Assembly (NCBI GenBank): GCA_028277185.1
Contig: JANQGQ010000043.1
Coordinates: 1 to 64,000 of the forward strand
Direction: 5' to 3'
Length of the DNA stretch: 64,000 bases
Source: Woeseiaceae bacterium
GTDB taxonomy: Bacteria; Pseudomonadota; Gammaproteobacteria; Steroidobacterales; Woeseiaceae
Each line of letters opens with the position of its first letter. Within the stretch, counting starts at the first letter, position 1. The position numbers and the translations under genes were made by a program. Of the stretch, positions 42,328-50,846 are shown piece by piece. Under the pieces are notes generated by a model that was not told where the DNA came from, did not search any database, and worked only from the letters and a program-made list of their open reading frames with translations.

Positions 42328-42816
42328 TCAGTCAGGCCCACCACCATTTGGCACGTCATCTGGCGTTGTAGACTCCGGCGGGCTCTCCGTGGGAAGCGTT
42401 TGAAGCGGATCCGCTACAGCCGGTGTTGTTTCTGGTATCAGCATCGCGACAGTCCACACGCCAAGAATCCAAGCCGTGAGAGTCCAAAAAACCAGTGTGT
42501 AGGCCGTCTGAATCAACATCGATTTGACACTTTCCTTACTAAGAAAGGCACCCCCATCTTCCGACCGTGTTCCGCCGATAATGTTGTCTATACCATGGTG
42601 GATCTTCTCGAAGCCGTTTAAATAGAACTTCACCGCCGCTTCGAGCCCCAGTTCCGCATTTCCCATTGGCGAACCCCTAGATACAGAAGCTAGTACGCTG
42701 ACTGTGAATACGGCAATCATGCGGGCCAAAAAAGGTATCCAGAAGAAAGCTCCCACGAAGGTCCATATGAGGAATAGAACTATCCTCAGGAACTCGAGTA
42801 TCGCCCTAACTACCAT
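42328..42816 (-). CDS. Hypothetical membrane protein
   Basis: The 162-residue protein has two hydrophobic segments near the N-terminus (LEFLRIVLFLIWTFVGAFFW, then FLARMIAVFTVSVLAS), a polar loop, a third segment (TLVFWTLTAWILGVWTVAML) and a Pro/Thr-rich tail. The ATG at 42816 follows a GGGGGG stretch. No family is recognised. It lies between the VOC gene and the OLD nuclease gene on the same strand. Confidence 0.55.
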   Translation of the reverse strand: MVVRAILEFLRIVLFLIWTFVGAFFWIPFLARMIAVFTVSVLASVSRGSPMGNAELGLEAAVKFYLNGFEKIHHGIDNIIGGTRSEDGGAFLSKESVKSMLIQTAYTLVFWTLTAWILGVWTVAMLIPETTPAVADPLQTLPTESPPESTTPDDVPNGGGPD

Positions 42817-43179
42817 ATACCCCCCAAACCGAAAAACGCTGAGCTTCTTGTCTGCTTGCCTCGCTGGCAAAAAAGTCTCTCTTCATCATTGATCGAATCG
42901 AAAGTTAAGCGAAAAGGCCAACAATCTGCGCGGCATGACCAGGCGATAGATGCGCTTCAGTCTGATCAGAGTCGATGCCTCTCGCACTAGTGGGCTCTGG
43001 TCTGACGCTGCATGGTTTCAACAGCCAGTTCGATCGCTTACGGTGAAGGTGCTTTGGTATCCCACTCAGATCAAAAATCGCGAGTCGCACTTGTAGGCCG
43101 CACATTCGGCTTGTCTAGCCTTATCCTAGTCGGTAGCAGGACCGCGTCGCCTAACAGACAAGCTTGACACGCCTTCGTC
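42817..43179. other. Intergenic region with an inverted repeat
   Basis: There is no supported gene in these 363 bases. GCTTGTCT (43108–43115) and AGACAAGC (near 43156–43164) form an inverted repeat spaced by about 40 bases, just past the OLD gene stop. It might fold into the end of its transcript. Confidence 0.35.
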
Positions 43180-44889
43180 TCAAGTATGGCTGGAGTTCAT
43201 TTGACTTAGTTTTTCTTCCAACGCATCTGCAAGAGCGATAATGGAAGGTGCCTTCGCGTCAACTAAAGCAGCATCCAAGTTCTTTAGTGCGCTAGATACT
43301 ACCTGGTGCTTTGCTCTGGCAAGTACAGACTTGTTCCATGCTCTTCCTTGACTCTTGAAAATCGCTTCAAGCTTGCCTGACCACTTATCATTAGTGGGTG
43401 CCATCAAGTTCGCACTCAATGTCACTCCAAATGCAGCCTTTATCGCATCTTTATACACTTTCCAGTTTATGCAATCCTCAAGCTCTGAGTTCTTCATACC
43501 CTTACAAGTCGTGAATTGGCAGTCGGCCTCGCTTACGGCGTCGGCCTCGATAGCTTTATCGACAGCGCTTCTGCCAGCGTCATCGTTGTCTAAAAAAGTA
43601 TGTGCAGAACAAAGGGATGCTCGCAATTCAGTCAGCTTGTATAGGAGGTTTGTTGCGCCGCCTAAATGGTCGATAGCAAGTACATTTGTTTCCAGGTGTT
43701 TCTTGAGCGACTTTGACCGATGCGCCAGAATAGCGCCTAGTAGTATGCGGTCAGTATCGCCCTCAACAACAAGAACAAGGCGCGCGTGGCGCAAATTATC
43801 CGAAGCCATAACGCCCAGCAATTCGCGAATCTCAGAGAGCCTTTTTGCTGGCGTCGCCTGATTTTCTGAAACTAGGATGTTGCTCCTCAAGTCTATCCGA
43901 TCTACGAATAGTGGATTATGGGATGTGATCACTATCTGGGACTTGTGCGACAGACCTAATAGGACTTCTCGTAGCCTATGTATCGCCCTTGGATGCAAAT
44001 GGGACTCTGGTTCTTCCAATGCGATTATGGTAGCGGATTGCGTTGCTTCTGATCTGTAGAGCAGACTTATTGCGGCCAGACTCTTAATTCCATCTCCTTT
44101 TCTCTCCAAGAGGGTAGGCGTGCCATCATCGATGATAATGTCACAAGGGGTCTTGTAGGCACCCAATGGTGATCTTGGTTTACGTGTCTCAATTTTTACG
44201 TTGGTTACATCAGGTAAGAAATAACCTAGCGTTGATCTAAGTTCATTGGACAATTCCTCCAAGAGAGGCTGTTGAAGCTTATCCAGCTTCTCGGCCGCCT
44301 TTCGATACTCCTCATTCTGTTCTAGGTTCCGAAGTCGACGGCTAACCATTCTGGCGACAACATCCTCCGTAGCGTCGGTAGTTCGAATAGCGGGAATGTA
44401 GTTGAACTCGACTCGACTTCCAATGAACTGCGCTATTTGAGCTGACTTTTTCGTAAGCGCAGGACCGCCAGGACCTTTTTTGAGCACCTTGAAAGTAGGA
44501 TGGTGATCTGGGCCGATGCGCAGCTCGATGGGTAGAGTGCCATTAAGGTTGCTTTTGACATGTTGGCGAAACTCAGTTATCTCGTCGTCTGTCAGTTGAA
44601 ACTCCAAACGGAAAACGGATTGTCCTCTTGGCTTCGATTCTTGAAGACTGATCGGAAAGTCTTGCTCCCAATCATATAGGTGACTATATAGCCTCCTACC
44701 CAGAAGCCCTGGCTGCCGCGGTCGTCTGGCGTTCTCTTCAATTAGACCCATTCCGGCGCTGAGCGCGTTTAGGAGGTTCGATTTGCCCTCATTGTTCGGC
44801 CCGATTAGTACTGTGTATTGAGAAATTGGAAGTCGACTAGCCTTGGTAATGCTCCGATAGTTACTGACCGAAAAACTGACCAAAAGCAT
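43180..44889 (-). CDS. OLD-family ATP-dependent nuclease (ATPase + TOPRIM)
   Basis: The 569-residue protein has an N-terminal ABC-like ATPase (Walker A IGPNNEGKSNLL near 30; Walker B ALEEPESHLHPRA near 300; SHNPLFVD) and a C-terminal TOPRIM nuclease domain (VVEGDTDRILL near 375 and FLDNDDAGRSAVD near 450). OLD proteins include P2 phage exclusion nucleases and GajA of Gabija. No GajB-like helicase is adjacent, so it is a stand-alone (class 1) OLD. The ATG at 44889 (MLLVSFSVSNYRS) is the usual family start. It lies about 200 bases from the split tRNA-Thr, consistent with a defence islet at this tRNA. Confidence 0.9.
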   Translation of the reverse strand: MLLVSFSVSNYRSITKASRLPISQYTVLIGPNNEGKSNLLNALSAGMGLIEENARRPRQPGLLGRRLYSHLYDWEQDFPISLQESKPRGQSVFRLEFQLTDDEITEFRQHVKSNLNGTLPIELRIGPDHHPTFKVLKKGPGGPALTKKSAQIAQFIGSRVEFNYIPAIRTTDATEDVVARMVSRRLRNLEQNEEYRKAAEKLDKLQQPLLEELSNELRSTLGYFLPDVTNVKIETRKPRSPLGAYKTPCDIIIDDGTPTLLERKGDGIKSLAAISLLYRSEATQSATIIALEEPESHLHPRAIHRLREVLLGLSHKSQIVITSHNPLFVDRIDLRSNILVSENQATPAKRLSEIRELLGVMASDNLRHARLVLVVEGDTDRILLGAILAHRSKSLKKHLETNVLAIDHLGGATNLLYKLTELRASLCSAHTFLDNDDAGRSAVDKAIEADAVSEADCQFTTCKGMKNSELEDCINWKVYKDAIKAAFGVTLSANLMAPTNDKWSGKLEAIFKSQGRAWNKSVLARAKHQVVSSALKNLDAALVDAKAPSIIALADALEEKLSQMNSSHT

Positions 44890-45085
44890 CTTCTTTTCCG
44901 CTGCTTGGATAGCAGCCACCCTATCACACAGCCTGACGACCGATAAGTCGCGCATACAGCAGTTTGTTCACCGACAGACTGGCAATAGACGCAAAGACGC
45001 GTCGCAAGTGACGACCTTCGTAAAGCTGTCAAAACATCAACATGCAAAACGCGTCTCGCGACAGAGACATCAACTGTGTAATTTA

Positions 45086-45130
45086 TGGTGCCGGCACCAG
45101 GAGTCGAACCCGGGACCTACTGATTACAAA
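45086..45130 (-). pseudogene. 3' half of a split tRNA-Thr(TGT) gene (attL)
   Basis: On the minus strand this segment begins with the anticodon-loop core TTTGTAA. It continues with the 3' anticodon-stem strand TCAGT, variable loop, T arm, TGCCGGC, A and CCA. Its missing 5' half is at 58898–58935. Joining 58935–58898 to 45123–45086 gives exactly 76 nt with all stems paired. It cannot be a functional tRNA in its present state. Confidence 0.92.
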
Positions 45131-45188
45131 AATACCAGCCGGAAGGGCCTAAGGTCCTCTTTCTTAACGACAAATTGCGGATACCCTT

Positions 45189-45258
45189 GTCCAAAACTTT
45201 TGCCACTTATCGTCCGTAACCTCTTATTTTTACTCACTTAGGGCTTGGAATTTTGGAC
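45189..45258. repeat. Left-end TTTTGGAC repeats (candidate integrase arm sites)
   Basis: TTTTGGAC occurs inverted at 45189–45196 and direct at 45251–45258, the latter as GGAATTTTGGAC. The same words recur at the right end (58814–58844). Paired repeats close to both ends fit arm-type binding sites of the element integrase. Confidence 0.6.
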
Positions 45259-45284
45259 GCCACCAATGCTCAAGGCAGTAGCGG

Positions 45285-46112
45285 TCACTCGGAGTCGATC
45301 CGCTTTACGACCTCGCTCATCGTGTAATGCACAAACTGCTTTCCAAGTTCGGTCAGCTCATACTGCTTGGTACCCTCGAACGCTGATTCCATCGTACCGC
45401 TAGAGCCCCGCCGTTGTCCGCCAGTCTTGCGCTTAACGAACCTCCCGTCCGGTGTCGTCTGTCTGTGCTGCCGTATCACACCGCCTGTACTTAGGTCCCG
45501 AATCAGCAATCTGTATAAGTCGGCTTCAGCCGAGTCTTCTCGTACCGTCTGCCCATAGACCTCCGACCAAATGCTTAAGCGGGTAGCTCCGGGATTCTGA
45601 AATATTTCCCGTATCACAGCGAAGTGAGCTTCGTGATAGCGGTCAAGCCAATCGATGAATAGCCGGACCACGTCGTCGGAGCACACTCTTGTACCTGCGG
45701 CATTTACGATTAGGTTCGCTGTGTAGCGGCGCTTCTCGTCCGTGTCGGCGTTGTCCCAAGCACGGAATGTCTTGCGTACGAGGTCTAGGTATTCCTCGCT
45801 CTGAATTCGATCGTCGATCTCAGAACCCAACGACTCAAATCTCTCGGCTATAACCTCAAGCGTAGACCCAAGGTTCTGCATCTTGCCCTCGTGTTCGTTT
45901 AACCAACGCGTTTGCAAATCGTCTGTTTTGACCGATCCTTCCTCAGTCTTCAGGCTCACCGCAGCGCTTATGAAGCCACCGACCCACGGGATGCTGCCGA
46001 GCGCAGCCAACACGAATTTCTCATAAATTCGCTTTTTCGTTGTCGGAGCAGCATCCTCTAGCTCCTTTCTTATCTGCTCGATGGGCAAGCCCGATGGGTC
46101 ATCCGTAGTCAT
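45285..46112 (-). CDS. Hypothetical protein, leftmost gene of the element
   Basis: The 275-residue protein has one hydrophobic stretch (FVLAALGSIPWVGGFISAA, near 28–48), a helical middle with AWDNADTDEKRRYTANLIVN, and a winged-helix-like C-terminal half (SIWSEVYGQ, LIRDLSTGGVIRQH, YELTELGKQFVHY). Similar sequences recur as hypotheticals in mobile regions. It lies at the element edge, on the opposite strand to most element genes, where defence or accessory cargo is common. No function is assigned. Confidence 0.65.
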   Translation of the reverse strand: MTTDDPSGLPIEQIRKELEDAAPTTKKRIYEKFVLAALGSIPWVGGFISAAVSLKTEEGSVKTDDLQTRWLNEHEGKMQNLGSTLEVIAERFESLGSEIDDRIQSEEYLDLVRKTFRAWDNADTDEKRRYTANLIVNAAGTRVCSDDVVRLFIDWLDRYHEAHFAVIREIFQNPGATRLSIWSEVYGQTVREDSAEADLYRLLIRDLSTGGVIRQHRQTTPDGRFVKRKTGGQRRGSSGTMESAFEGTKQYELTELGKQFVHYTMSEVVKRIDSE

Positions 46113-46278
46113 CGCTACTCCTCACGCGTAATCTCTGTCTAGTCGCAACCTAAGACTACCACCAGCACCAAGCCTACGGTCGTCAAGGTCACCCAACAGC
46201 AAGTCCTCAACGGACAATGGTTCGCATGCAACGTCGGCAAGGGTGACGATCAGCTCACACCAACAAAGGAGCTGACCC

Positions 46279-46533
46279 GTGGAGAAACCTCGACTGCCCG
46301 AGCATCCGATCTGTGATCGTACGGGACATGCTGATACGTTGAATCGCTGTGAGGCTGTTCTGGATATGCTATCCGATCTGGATTCGCTCGACGACGACAT
46401 AGCCGCCGCTCGAACGGGGCGATTCTGGGTTAGCCGTATGGTATGCGACAGCCTTCGATACGTCGCTGATTCGCTGACATACAAAGCACAAAAGAAGCGA
46501 GAGAAGAAACAGCGACAGCGCGACAGCAAGTGA
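46279..46533 (+). CDS. Small hypothetical protein
   Basis: The 84-residue protein is helical with a very basic C-terminus (KAQKKREKKQRQRDSK). A GTG start at 46279 has an AAAGGAG site seven bases upstream, which is the main reason to accept it. No motif is recognised. It precedes the next gene by about 40 bases. Confidence 0.5.
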   Translation: MEKPRLPEHPICDRTGHADTLNRCEAVLDMLSDLDSLDDDIAAARTGRFWVSRMVCDSLRYVADSLTYKAQKKREKKQRQRDSK

Positions 46534-46576
46534 TTCATTTGTTCGCATGCAATGACGACAGGTGCAACGATCATGG

Positions 46577-47515
46577 ATGCACCTGCCACAAGTCGAATCC
46601 GAAGCTGATCTGCGCGAGATTCTGTTCGAGCGCGTTCGAGCCTTCGACCGAATAGTCCCCCTCAGTAGGCCCGATCCCGACCGAAAATGGCTGCATGTAT
46701 CGGCGATGCAGAAAAGCATACGCCGGGGTCATGCCGAGGCCGCAATGGTCGCTGCCGACTCCCTGCTACAGACCGACCCGCGCTACCTGTGGCGCAGGCT
46801 CAAGGTCGTGGCGCTTGAGGACTGCTACGGCGACCCGCTGGCGTGTGCGTTGGTCATGCTCGCGGTCCGCGACTCGAATTTTCGACGCAAGCTCGGCGAG
46901 CGCAGGGTGCTGGCGGCACTGGTTGCCGGGCTGGCCGAGGGGGTGAAGTGCAGAGACCTTACCCACCTGCTGCTGCTGAACAGGATTAAGCCGCCGAATC
47001 CGCAGATGTGGGCGAAATACGTAGACGGCCTCGACATGCCATGGATCACGAAGTATCTGGCGCTAAAAGGCCGCAACGCCGAGCACTTGGGCGCACAGAT
47101 ACCGCTGTTACATCGGAAGATGCCCGAGCACACCGAAATCATCGACATGCCTCCCGATCCAGCAGGCGACACTGTTATTGGCGGCGTCTTGGCCGCTGCT
47201 TACGACCAGCACGCAACGGAAGGGAAGCGCAGCCTGTTGTACTTCTCGAAAGCCTGCGGTCCGCTCCGTGAGTTTTACAAACGCAACGCCCTCGACGTAG
47301 GGCGGACCCTCGGCATATCGGTGTTCTTCATCGAGGGGCGCGTGACAGACAGGAAGCTGACGTGGGATGGGCAGGCTGAGCTGTGTCAGTCGTCCCGAAT
47401 CCGCACCTCCATGCACACAGGGTTCCAGTCAGTCGAGCAGATAGAGGAAGTCCGCCGAATCGTCTCCGAGTACAGGGAGCTATTGAACGAATGCAGGCGG
47501 CGCGTCATTTCGTGA
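46577..47515 (+). CDS. Hypothetical protein with a MgsA/RarA C-terminal-like region
   Basis: The 312-residue protein contains AMQKSIRRGHAEAAMVAAD and then DPRYLWRRLKVVALEDCYGDP (about residues 45–85). This resembles the C-terminal helical region of MgsA/RarA replication-recombination ATPases (DPRYIARRLVRIASED-type), but there is no AAA domain. A similar stand-alone protein in a mobile element might interfere with or recruit host replication factors; that is inference. Start ATG 46577 is used; a GTG at 46562 is possible. Confidence 0.6.
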   Translation: MHLPQVESEADLREILFERVRAFDRIVPLSRPDPDRKWLHVSAMQKSIRRGHAEAAMVAADSLLQTDPRYLWRRLKVVALEDCYGDPLACALVMLAVRDSNFRRKLGERRVLAALVAGLAEGVKCRDLTHLLLLNRIKPPNPQMWAKYVDGLDMPWITKYLALKGRNAEHLGAQIPLLHRKMPEHTEIIDMPPDPAGDTVIGGVLAAAYDQHATEGKRSLLYFSKACGPLREFYKRNALDVGRTLGISVFFIEGRVTDRKLTWDGQAELCQSSRIRTSMHTGFQSVEQIEEVRRIVSEYRELLNECRRRVIS

Positions 47516-47607
47516 TCGGCCCGACGACTCACCGCATTAGCTTTGACTGCATAGCCGAATGAGTTGAGAAACGTTCCTCGTCACTCCACCCAAGCGAGGT
47601 AGTTGAA

Positions 47608-47967
47608 ATGGCTCAGAAGAAGAACCCCTTAGTCATCGGCGGCAGCACGTACATCAACGGCAAATTCGTCAGCAAGCGCCACGTGGCACAGGCTCTAAAC
47701 GACGCTGGCTTTGTGGTGTTGGCGAAGCCCCCGAAGGATGCTGACGCTGATCTTGCGTTGGGCCGAATCCTCGGAAAGCGCGAGCACATCGGTCTGCAAA
47801 CGCTCGCCAAGAAGCGAGGTATGACTGTCAAGTCAATCGACGATCTGATGAAAACTGCTAGAGCAAAGTCGGCGCTGGCGAAAGTTCTCAGAGCATCAGA
47901 CCGCAAGTTGCTCGCCAGCGAGTCGAAGCTGCTCGACGAACTTACCCCGAAGAAAAAGTCAGCTTGA
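47608..47967 (+). CDS. Hypothetical basic protein
   Basis: The 119-residue protein is lysine-rich and alanine-rich (VLRASDRKLLASESKLLDEL, ending in PKKKSA). No family is recognised. Its ATG has a GAGG site. An intrinsic terminator follows ten bases after the stop, so it ends a transcription unit. Confidence 0.55.
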   Translation: MAQKKNPLVIGGSTYINGKFVSKRHVAQALNDAGFVVLAKPPKDADADLALGRILGKREHIGLQTLAKKRGMTVKSIDDLMKTARAKSALAKVLRASDRKLLASESKLLDELTPKKKSA

Positions 47968-47976
47968 CTGACTCTT

Positions 47977-48000
47977 GGCCCTGTATTCGCGGGGCCTTTC
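47977..48000 (+). terminator. Intrinsic terminator after the 47608–47967 gene
   Basis: GGCCC (47977–47981) pairs with GGGCC (47992–47996) and is followed by TTTCT. The stem is short but GC-only. Confidence 0.6.
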
Positions 48001-48384
48001 TGTGTTCAGTAATCTTATCCCCATCCCTAGCTGGAAAAGCCCGTAAAAGACCGCTCATTGAGCCAAACGGCGAACCTCTTAGACTTCCCTTCTGAAATTA
48101 GCTGCACTGAGCAACCGTTGCGTTTGTCGCATCTCGATACGCTGAAAAATATTTGTCGCAGAGTTTGACAGTGGAGTTTGGCAGAGCGAAAATATTCAAG
48201 ACTTCCACGAGGGAAGTCGCACGAGCTAATGAATAGAGGCGTGTAGCCGCCCGAGACTAGCGGAACCTCAGCGTTCCCAAACCTGAAAGCTCAAGCAAAG
48301 ACACGACGTAACGAGTCGCGGTCGGCTTGGGCTTTTTGTTTGCCCGCCTGCCGCGAACCCCGATAACCACTGGAGGTTCGCAAG
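48001..48384 (+). other. Non-coding stretch of the element, possible RNA or origin region
   Basis: These 384 bases have no gene-like frame and lie between a terminator and the early/regulatory genes. They contain AT-rich patches near 48150 and 48200 (AAATATTTG, AAATATTC). They end in a second terminator-like hairpin at 48288–48337 (AGCTCAAGC/GCTTGGGCT then T5). The layout fits an untranslated RNA, a leader, or a replication origin just ahead of the initiator-like gene. The sequence does not decide. Confidence 0.35.
48288..48337 (+). terminator. Hairpin with T tract before the element's regulator genes
   Basis: AGCTCAAGC (48288–48296) pairs throughout, with one G·U, to GCTTGGGCT (48325–48333), followed by TTTTT. 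The 28-base loop can fold further. It may terminate a non-coding transcript from 48001–48287. Confidence 0.5.
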
Positions 48385-48612
48385 ATGAAGATTTCCCCCG
48401 CCGATGGACGGCTGCTTGCCGTACTGTCACAGCCATATGCACCCACCGACTTGCGCGAAATCGCAAAGGCGGCGGGCTTGAGCATGGCGCATACGAGCAC
48501 ACGTCTGTGTCTGCTTGAAAAAGTCGGCCTACTTCGCGTGGAGCGTAAACCTACGGGTCGGCGTGGTCCGCCCGCCCGGTCGAAGATCGAGGTCGTAGCG
48601 AACGCATCATGA
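48385..48612 (+). CDS. Small winged-helix DNA-binding protein
   Basis: The 75-residue protein consists of a single winged helix (LREIAKAAGLSMAHTSTRLC, then LRVERKPTGRRG as wing). A GGAGG site precedes the ATG at 48385. It is probably an element regulator. It is the first of three small genes leading to the initiator-like gene. Confidence 0.75.
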   Translation: MKISPADGRLLAVLSQPYAPTDLREIAKAAGLSMAHTSTRLCLLEKVGLLRVERKPTGRRGPPARSKIEVVANAS

Positions 48613-48643
48613 CAAACGAGAAAGCCGAATAAGGATACTCAGC

Positions 48644-48880
48644 ATGAAACTGACAGTCACACTGAACGAAGAAGACCTTCGCCTACTGGAGTACCTAACA
48701 GGCCATGACCGCAAGCAATTTGTGGATCGGCCAAAAGCTGTTGAGCGTGTACTTAAGATCGCCCTCAGCGCGTGGGCGGATAAGAAATCACTTGCCGCGC
48801 TGCGGTCGGCGCAAGCCGCAAACAAATCAGCACTCGAAAAACGGTACGAGCTGTTTCCGAGGCTGCGCAAGTCGGCGTGA
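48644..48880 (+). CDS. Small hypothetical protein
   Basis: The 78-residue protein begins with a beta-strand-like MKLTVTLNEED followed by helices, like a ribbon-helix-helix domain, but this is only suggestive. It lies 31 bases after the winged-helix gene on the same strand. Confidence 0.6.
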   Translation: MKLTVTLNEEDLRLLEYLTGHDRKQFVDRPKAVERVLKIALSAWADKKSLAALRSAQAANKSALEKRYELFPRLRKSA

Positions 48881-48962
48881 CCCAGAAGAACGAAAGCCCC
48901 ACATGTTCTCAGCACGACGGGGCTTCGCAGGGGCAGTGATCGTCTAAGCAAGGACTCACTAC

Positions 48963-49853
48963 ATGACAAATGATAGCAACTTAAAACCTGACCGTAAATT
49001 GTCACGCGGCGATCGGTTGATTAACTGGGTGACAGATGCACCCGTAAGCGGAACAGACAAGCTCGTAATGCTCGCACTAAGTCGTTCCGTTGGTAAGAAC
49101 AGCGAACGCAAGGGTGGCACGTTTCTCGTGTGGCCCGGAAAGGGTGAGATCGCTAGTAGGTGTGGTCTTGGACGCACGACTGTCTATGAATCGCTGAAGA
49201 GGCTTCAAGAACTCGGGTACATCGAACAGAGTGTGCGCCGCAAAGATGGCTACCGCGAGTCTCACGAATACCTTTTGCTGAAGGTCCCATGTTCGGCTCC
49301 TGAACACGGCCATGTTCGCCTCCCGAACACTCCATGTTCGGCTCCTGCCGATGAAGGGGGCTCAGTGAAGGGGACACAAGAGAAGGGGGATTTTGCGGGT
49401 GACCCCGCAGAAGCATCCCCGGAGATTTCTGTCATTCCCTTCGGGGAGAAGGAGAGGAAGTTCCTCAAATCGACGTATGCCCTTACCTGCACAAACGCGA
49501 AGGAAGGAAAACAGCGCAAAGACTTCCGCCAGAAGCTAGACGAAGTGTTAACCGATACTGGCTTCACCGTCGAAGAAGCGGAGAGCTGGGTGGTACTCGA
49601 ATGGAAGCTGTACCGCATGGTTTCCGAGAAGGGCATGAACTTCTGGAACTCTCCTGCGACTCCCAGCCCCGGCTATGCTCTGCGCACCGTAAAGACGGTC
49701 CCCGATTTTCTACAAGCGGTCACCGAAGCGGATGCCCCGGCAAAGACCATCGTGGACGCGACAGACATCACGGCCTCCGACTGCAACCCTGACATTTTCA
49801 GCAAGCCAATCAACTACGAATTGCTAGATATCTTCAAGGAGGAAGCAGCATGA
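48963..49853 (+). CDS. Winged-helix replication-initiator-like protein
   Basis: The 296-residue protein has an N-terminal winged helix of the phage replication O/DnaD-adjacent kind (LSRGDRLINWVTDAP, then GEIASRCGLGRTTVYESLKR and LGYIEQSVRRKDG). A flexible middle and a helical C-terminal domain follow. Its position after small regulators suits replication initiation of the element, but no catalytic motif confirms it. The last codons overlap the NUMOD4 gene (ATGA). Confidence 0.65.
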   Translation: MTNDSNLKPDRKLSRGDRLINWVTDAPVSGTDKLVMLALSRSVGKNSERKGGTFLVWPGKGEIASRCGLGRTTVYESLKRLQELGYIEQSVRRKDGYRESHEYLLLKVPCSAPEHGHVRLPNTPCSAPADEGGSVKGTQEKGDFAGDPAEASPEISVIPFGEKERKFLKSTYALTCTNAKEGKQRKDFRQKLDEVLTDTGFTVEEAESWVVLEWKLYRMVSEKGMNFWNSPATPSPGYALRTVKTVPDFLQAVTEADAPAKTIVDATDITASDCNPDIFSKPINYELLDIFKEEAA

Positions 49854-50308
49854 CTGAGGAATGGAAGCCCGTCATTGGCTATGAAGGCCAATACCGCGTT
49901 AGCGATACCGGCCTTGTTGCTGGCGTAACCCGCAAGTTGGTAGACGGTCGGACGTACAAGGGTCGGATGCTGCGGCCAAGTGGTAGGAAGGACGGTCACA
50001 CACACATTGTGTTATCGCACGGTGGGGAGAAGCGCACGTATCAGGTCGCTCGTTTGGTCTATACGGCGTTTGTAGGGCCGATTCCGAAGAATCACTACAT
50101 CCTCTTCAATGACGGTGATCCGAAAAAAAACCACGTCTCGAATCTCGCGCTACACGTACCGTGCCCGAATACTGACCCGAAACTGGAGCCGAGGGACAAA
50201 GAACGCATCAGGGCACTTCGTAACCAGGGAATTGCGCTCAAGGAGATTGCGAGCTTTTTCGGTGTGTCGGAATCCTTTGTGAGCATGGTCGCCACAGGTA
50301 AGCGGTGA
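49850..50308 (+). CDS. NUMOD4/HNH-like protein with degenerate nuclease site
   Basis: The 152-residue protein starts with a NUMOD4 motif (EEWKPVIGYEGQYRVSDTG), followed by an HNH-homing-endonuclease-like core in which the usual VNHxDGxxxNN reads ILFNDGDPKKN, so the catalytic histidine is missing. The C-terminus holds a helix-turn-helix (ALKEIASFFGVSESFVSMVA). It may bind DNA without cutting. The ATG overlaps the stop of the preceding gene. Confidence 0.8.
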   Translation: MTEEWKPVIGYEGQYRVSDTGLVAGVTRKLVDGRTYKGRMLRPSGRKDGHTHIVLSHGGEKRTYQVARLVYTAFVGPIPKNHYILFNDGDPKKNHVSNLALHVPCPNTDPKLEPRDKERIRALRNQGIALKEIASFFGVSESFVSMVATGKR

Positions 50309-50310
50309 TA

Positions 50311-50324
50311 TGCAATTAACTGCA
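50311..50324. repeat. Dispersed palindrome copy 1 (TGCAATTAACTGCA)
   Basis: This is one of five 14-bp copies in the element. It lies three bases after the NUMOD4 gene and 73 bases before the helix-turn-helix gene at 50397. Confidence 0.6.
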
Positions 50325-50396
50325 CTCTACTGAGAGAGTTTTGACAAACCGATGTATTAACTTGAGTGACCATTTTGAAAAAGCGATAAGTGAATA

Positions 50397-50843
50397 ATGG
50401 AAGTGACAGTTGGAAGTTTTGCGCGTCGTGAGTTGCAGGCGAACCGTCAGCAACCCATTCGTGCGGGCGCGCTTCTGGACGAAGTGACGAAATTGTTCCG
50501 GATCGGCCCTGCTGCTGCTCGTCGGACGTTTCGCCCAATGTTGGCAATGGAGTCGTCCGGCAGCCTCCCTGCTGTGTATTCACGGGCGGCGATTGCGGAT
50601 TGGCTAACCAAAGAAAACGGTAGGCCCATCCACTATCCGGAATCCCCACTTTTGACGGACGTAGAGGCTGTTCTTGCGTTGATCGAACTGGGCCAGCCTC
50701 TTACGTCTGCGTCGCTACGTACGTACCGCTGCAAGGGCTTCGAGCACTACGGTCCACCATACATCCGGGTTGGTCGTGCAATCCGGTACCAGATGTCTGA
50801 TTTGACAAGTTGGGTACAGAAACGGAAGCCCAAGAGGAAGTAG
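50397..50843 (+). CDS. Helix-turn-helix protein, AlpA/excisionase-like C-terminus
   Basis: The 148-residue protein has a C-terminal MerR/excisionase-type winged helix (LRTYRCKGFEHYGPPYIRVG, then AIRYQMSDLTSWVQKRKPKRK split). The N-terminal part is a separate helical region. It resembles AlpA-like regulators that control excision of integrative elements. It precedes the XkdF-type protease gene by three bases. Confidence 0.7.
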   Translation: MEVTVGSFARRELQANRQQPIRAGALLDEVTKLFRIGPAAARRTFRPMLAMESSGSLPAVYSRAAIADWLTKENGRPIHYPESPLLTDVEAVLALIELGQPLTSASLRTYRCKGFEHYGPPYIRVGRAIRYQMSDLTSWVQKRKPKRK

Positions 50844-50846
50844 GAA

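Noticed and set aside
42018..43170. Integron cassette sites (attC)
   Set aside because: GTTRRRY/RYYYAAC-like words occur near 42010, 42905 and 43150 but not as correctly spaced complementary pairs, and no integron integrase is present.
43180..44889. Gabija system
   Set aside because: The nuclease resembles GajA in domain order, but no GajB-like helicase lies on either side.
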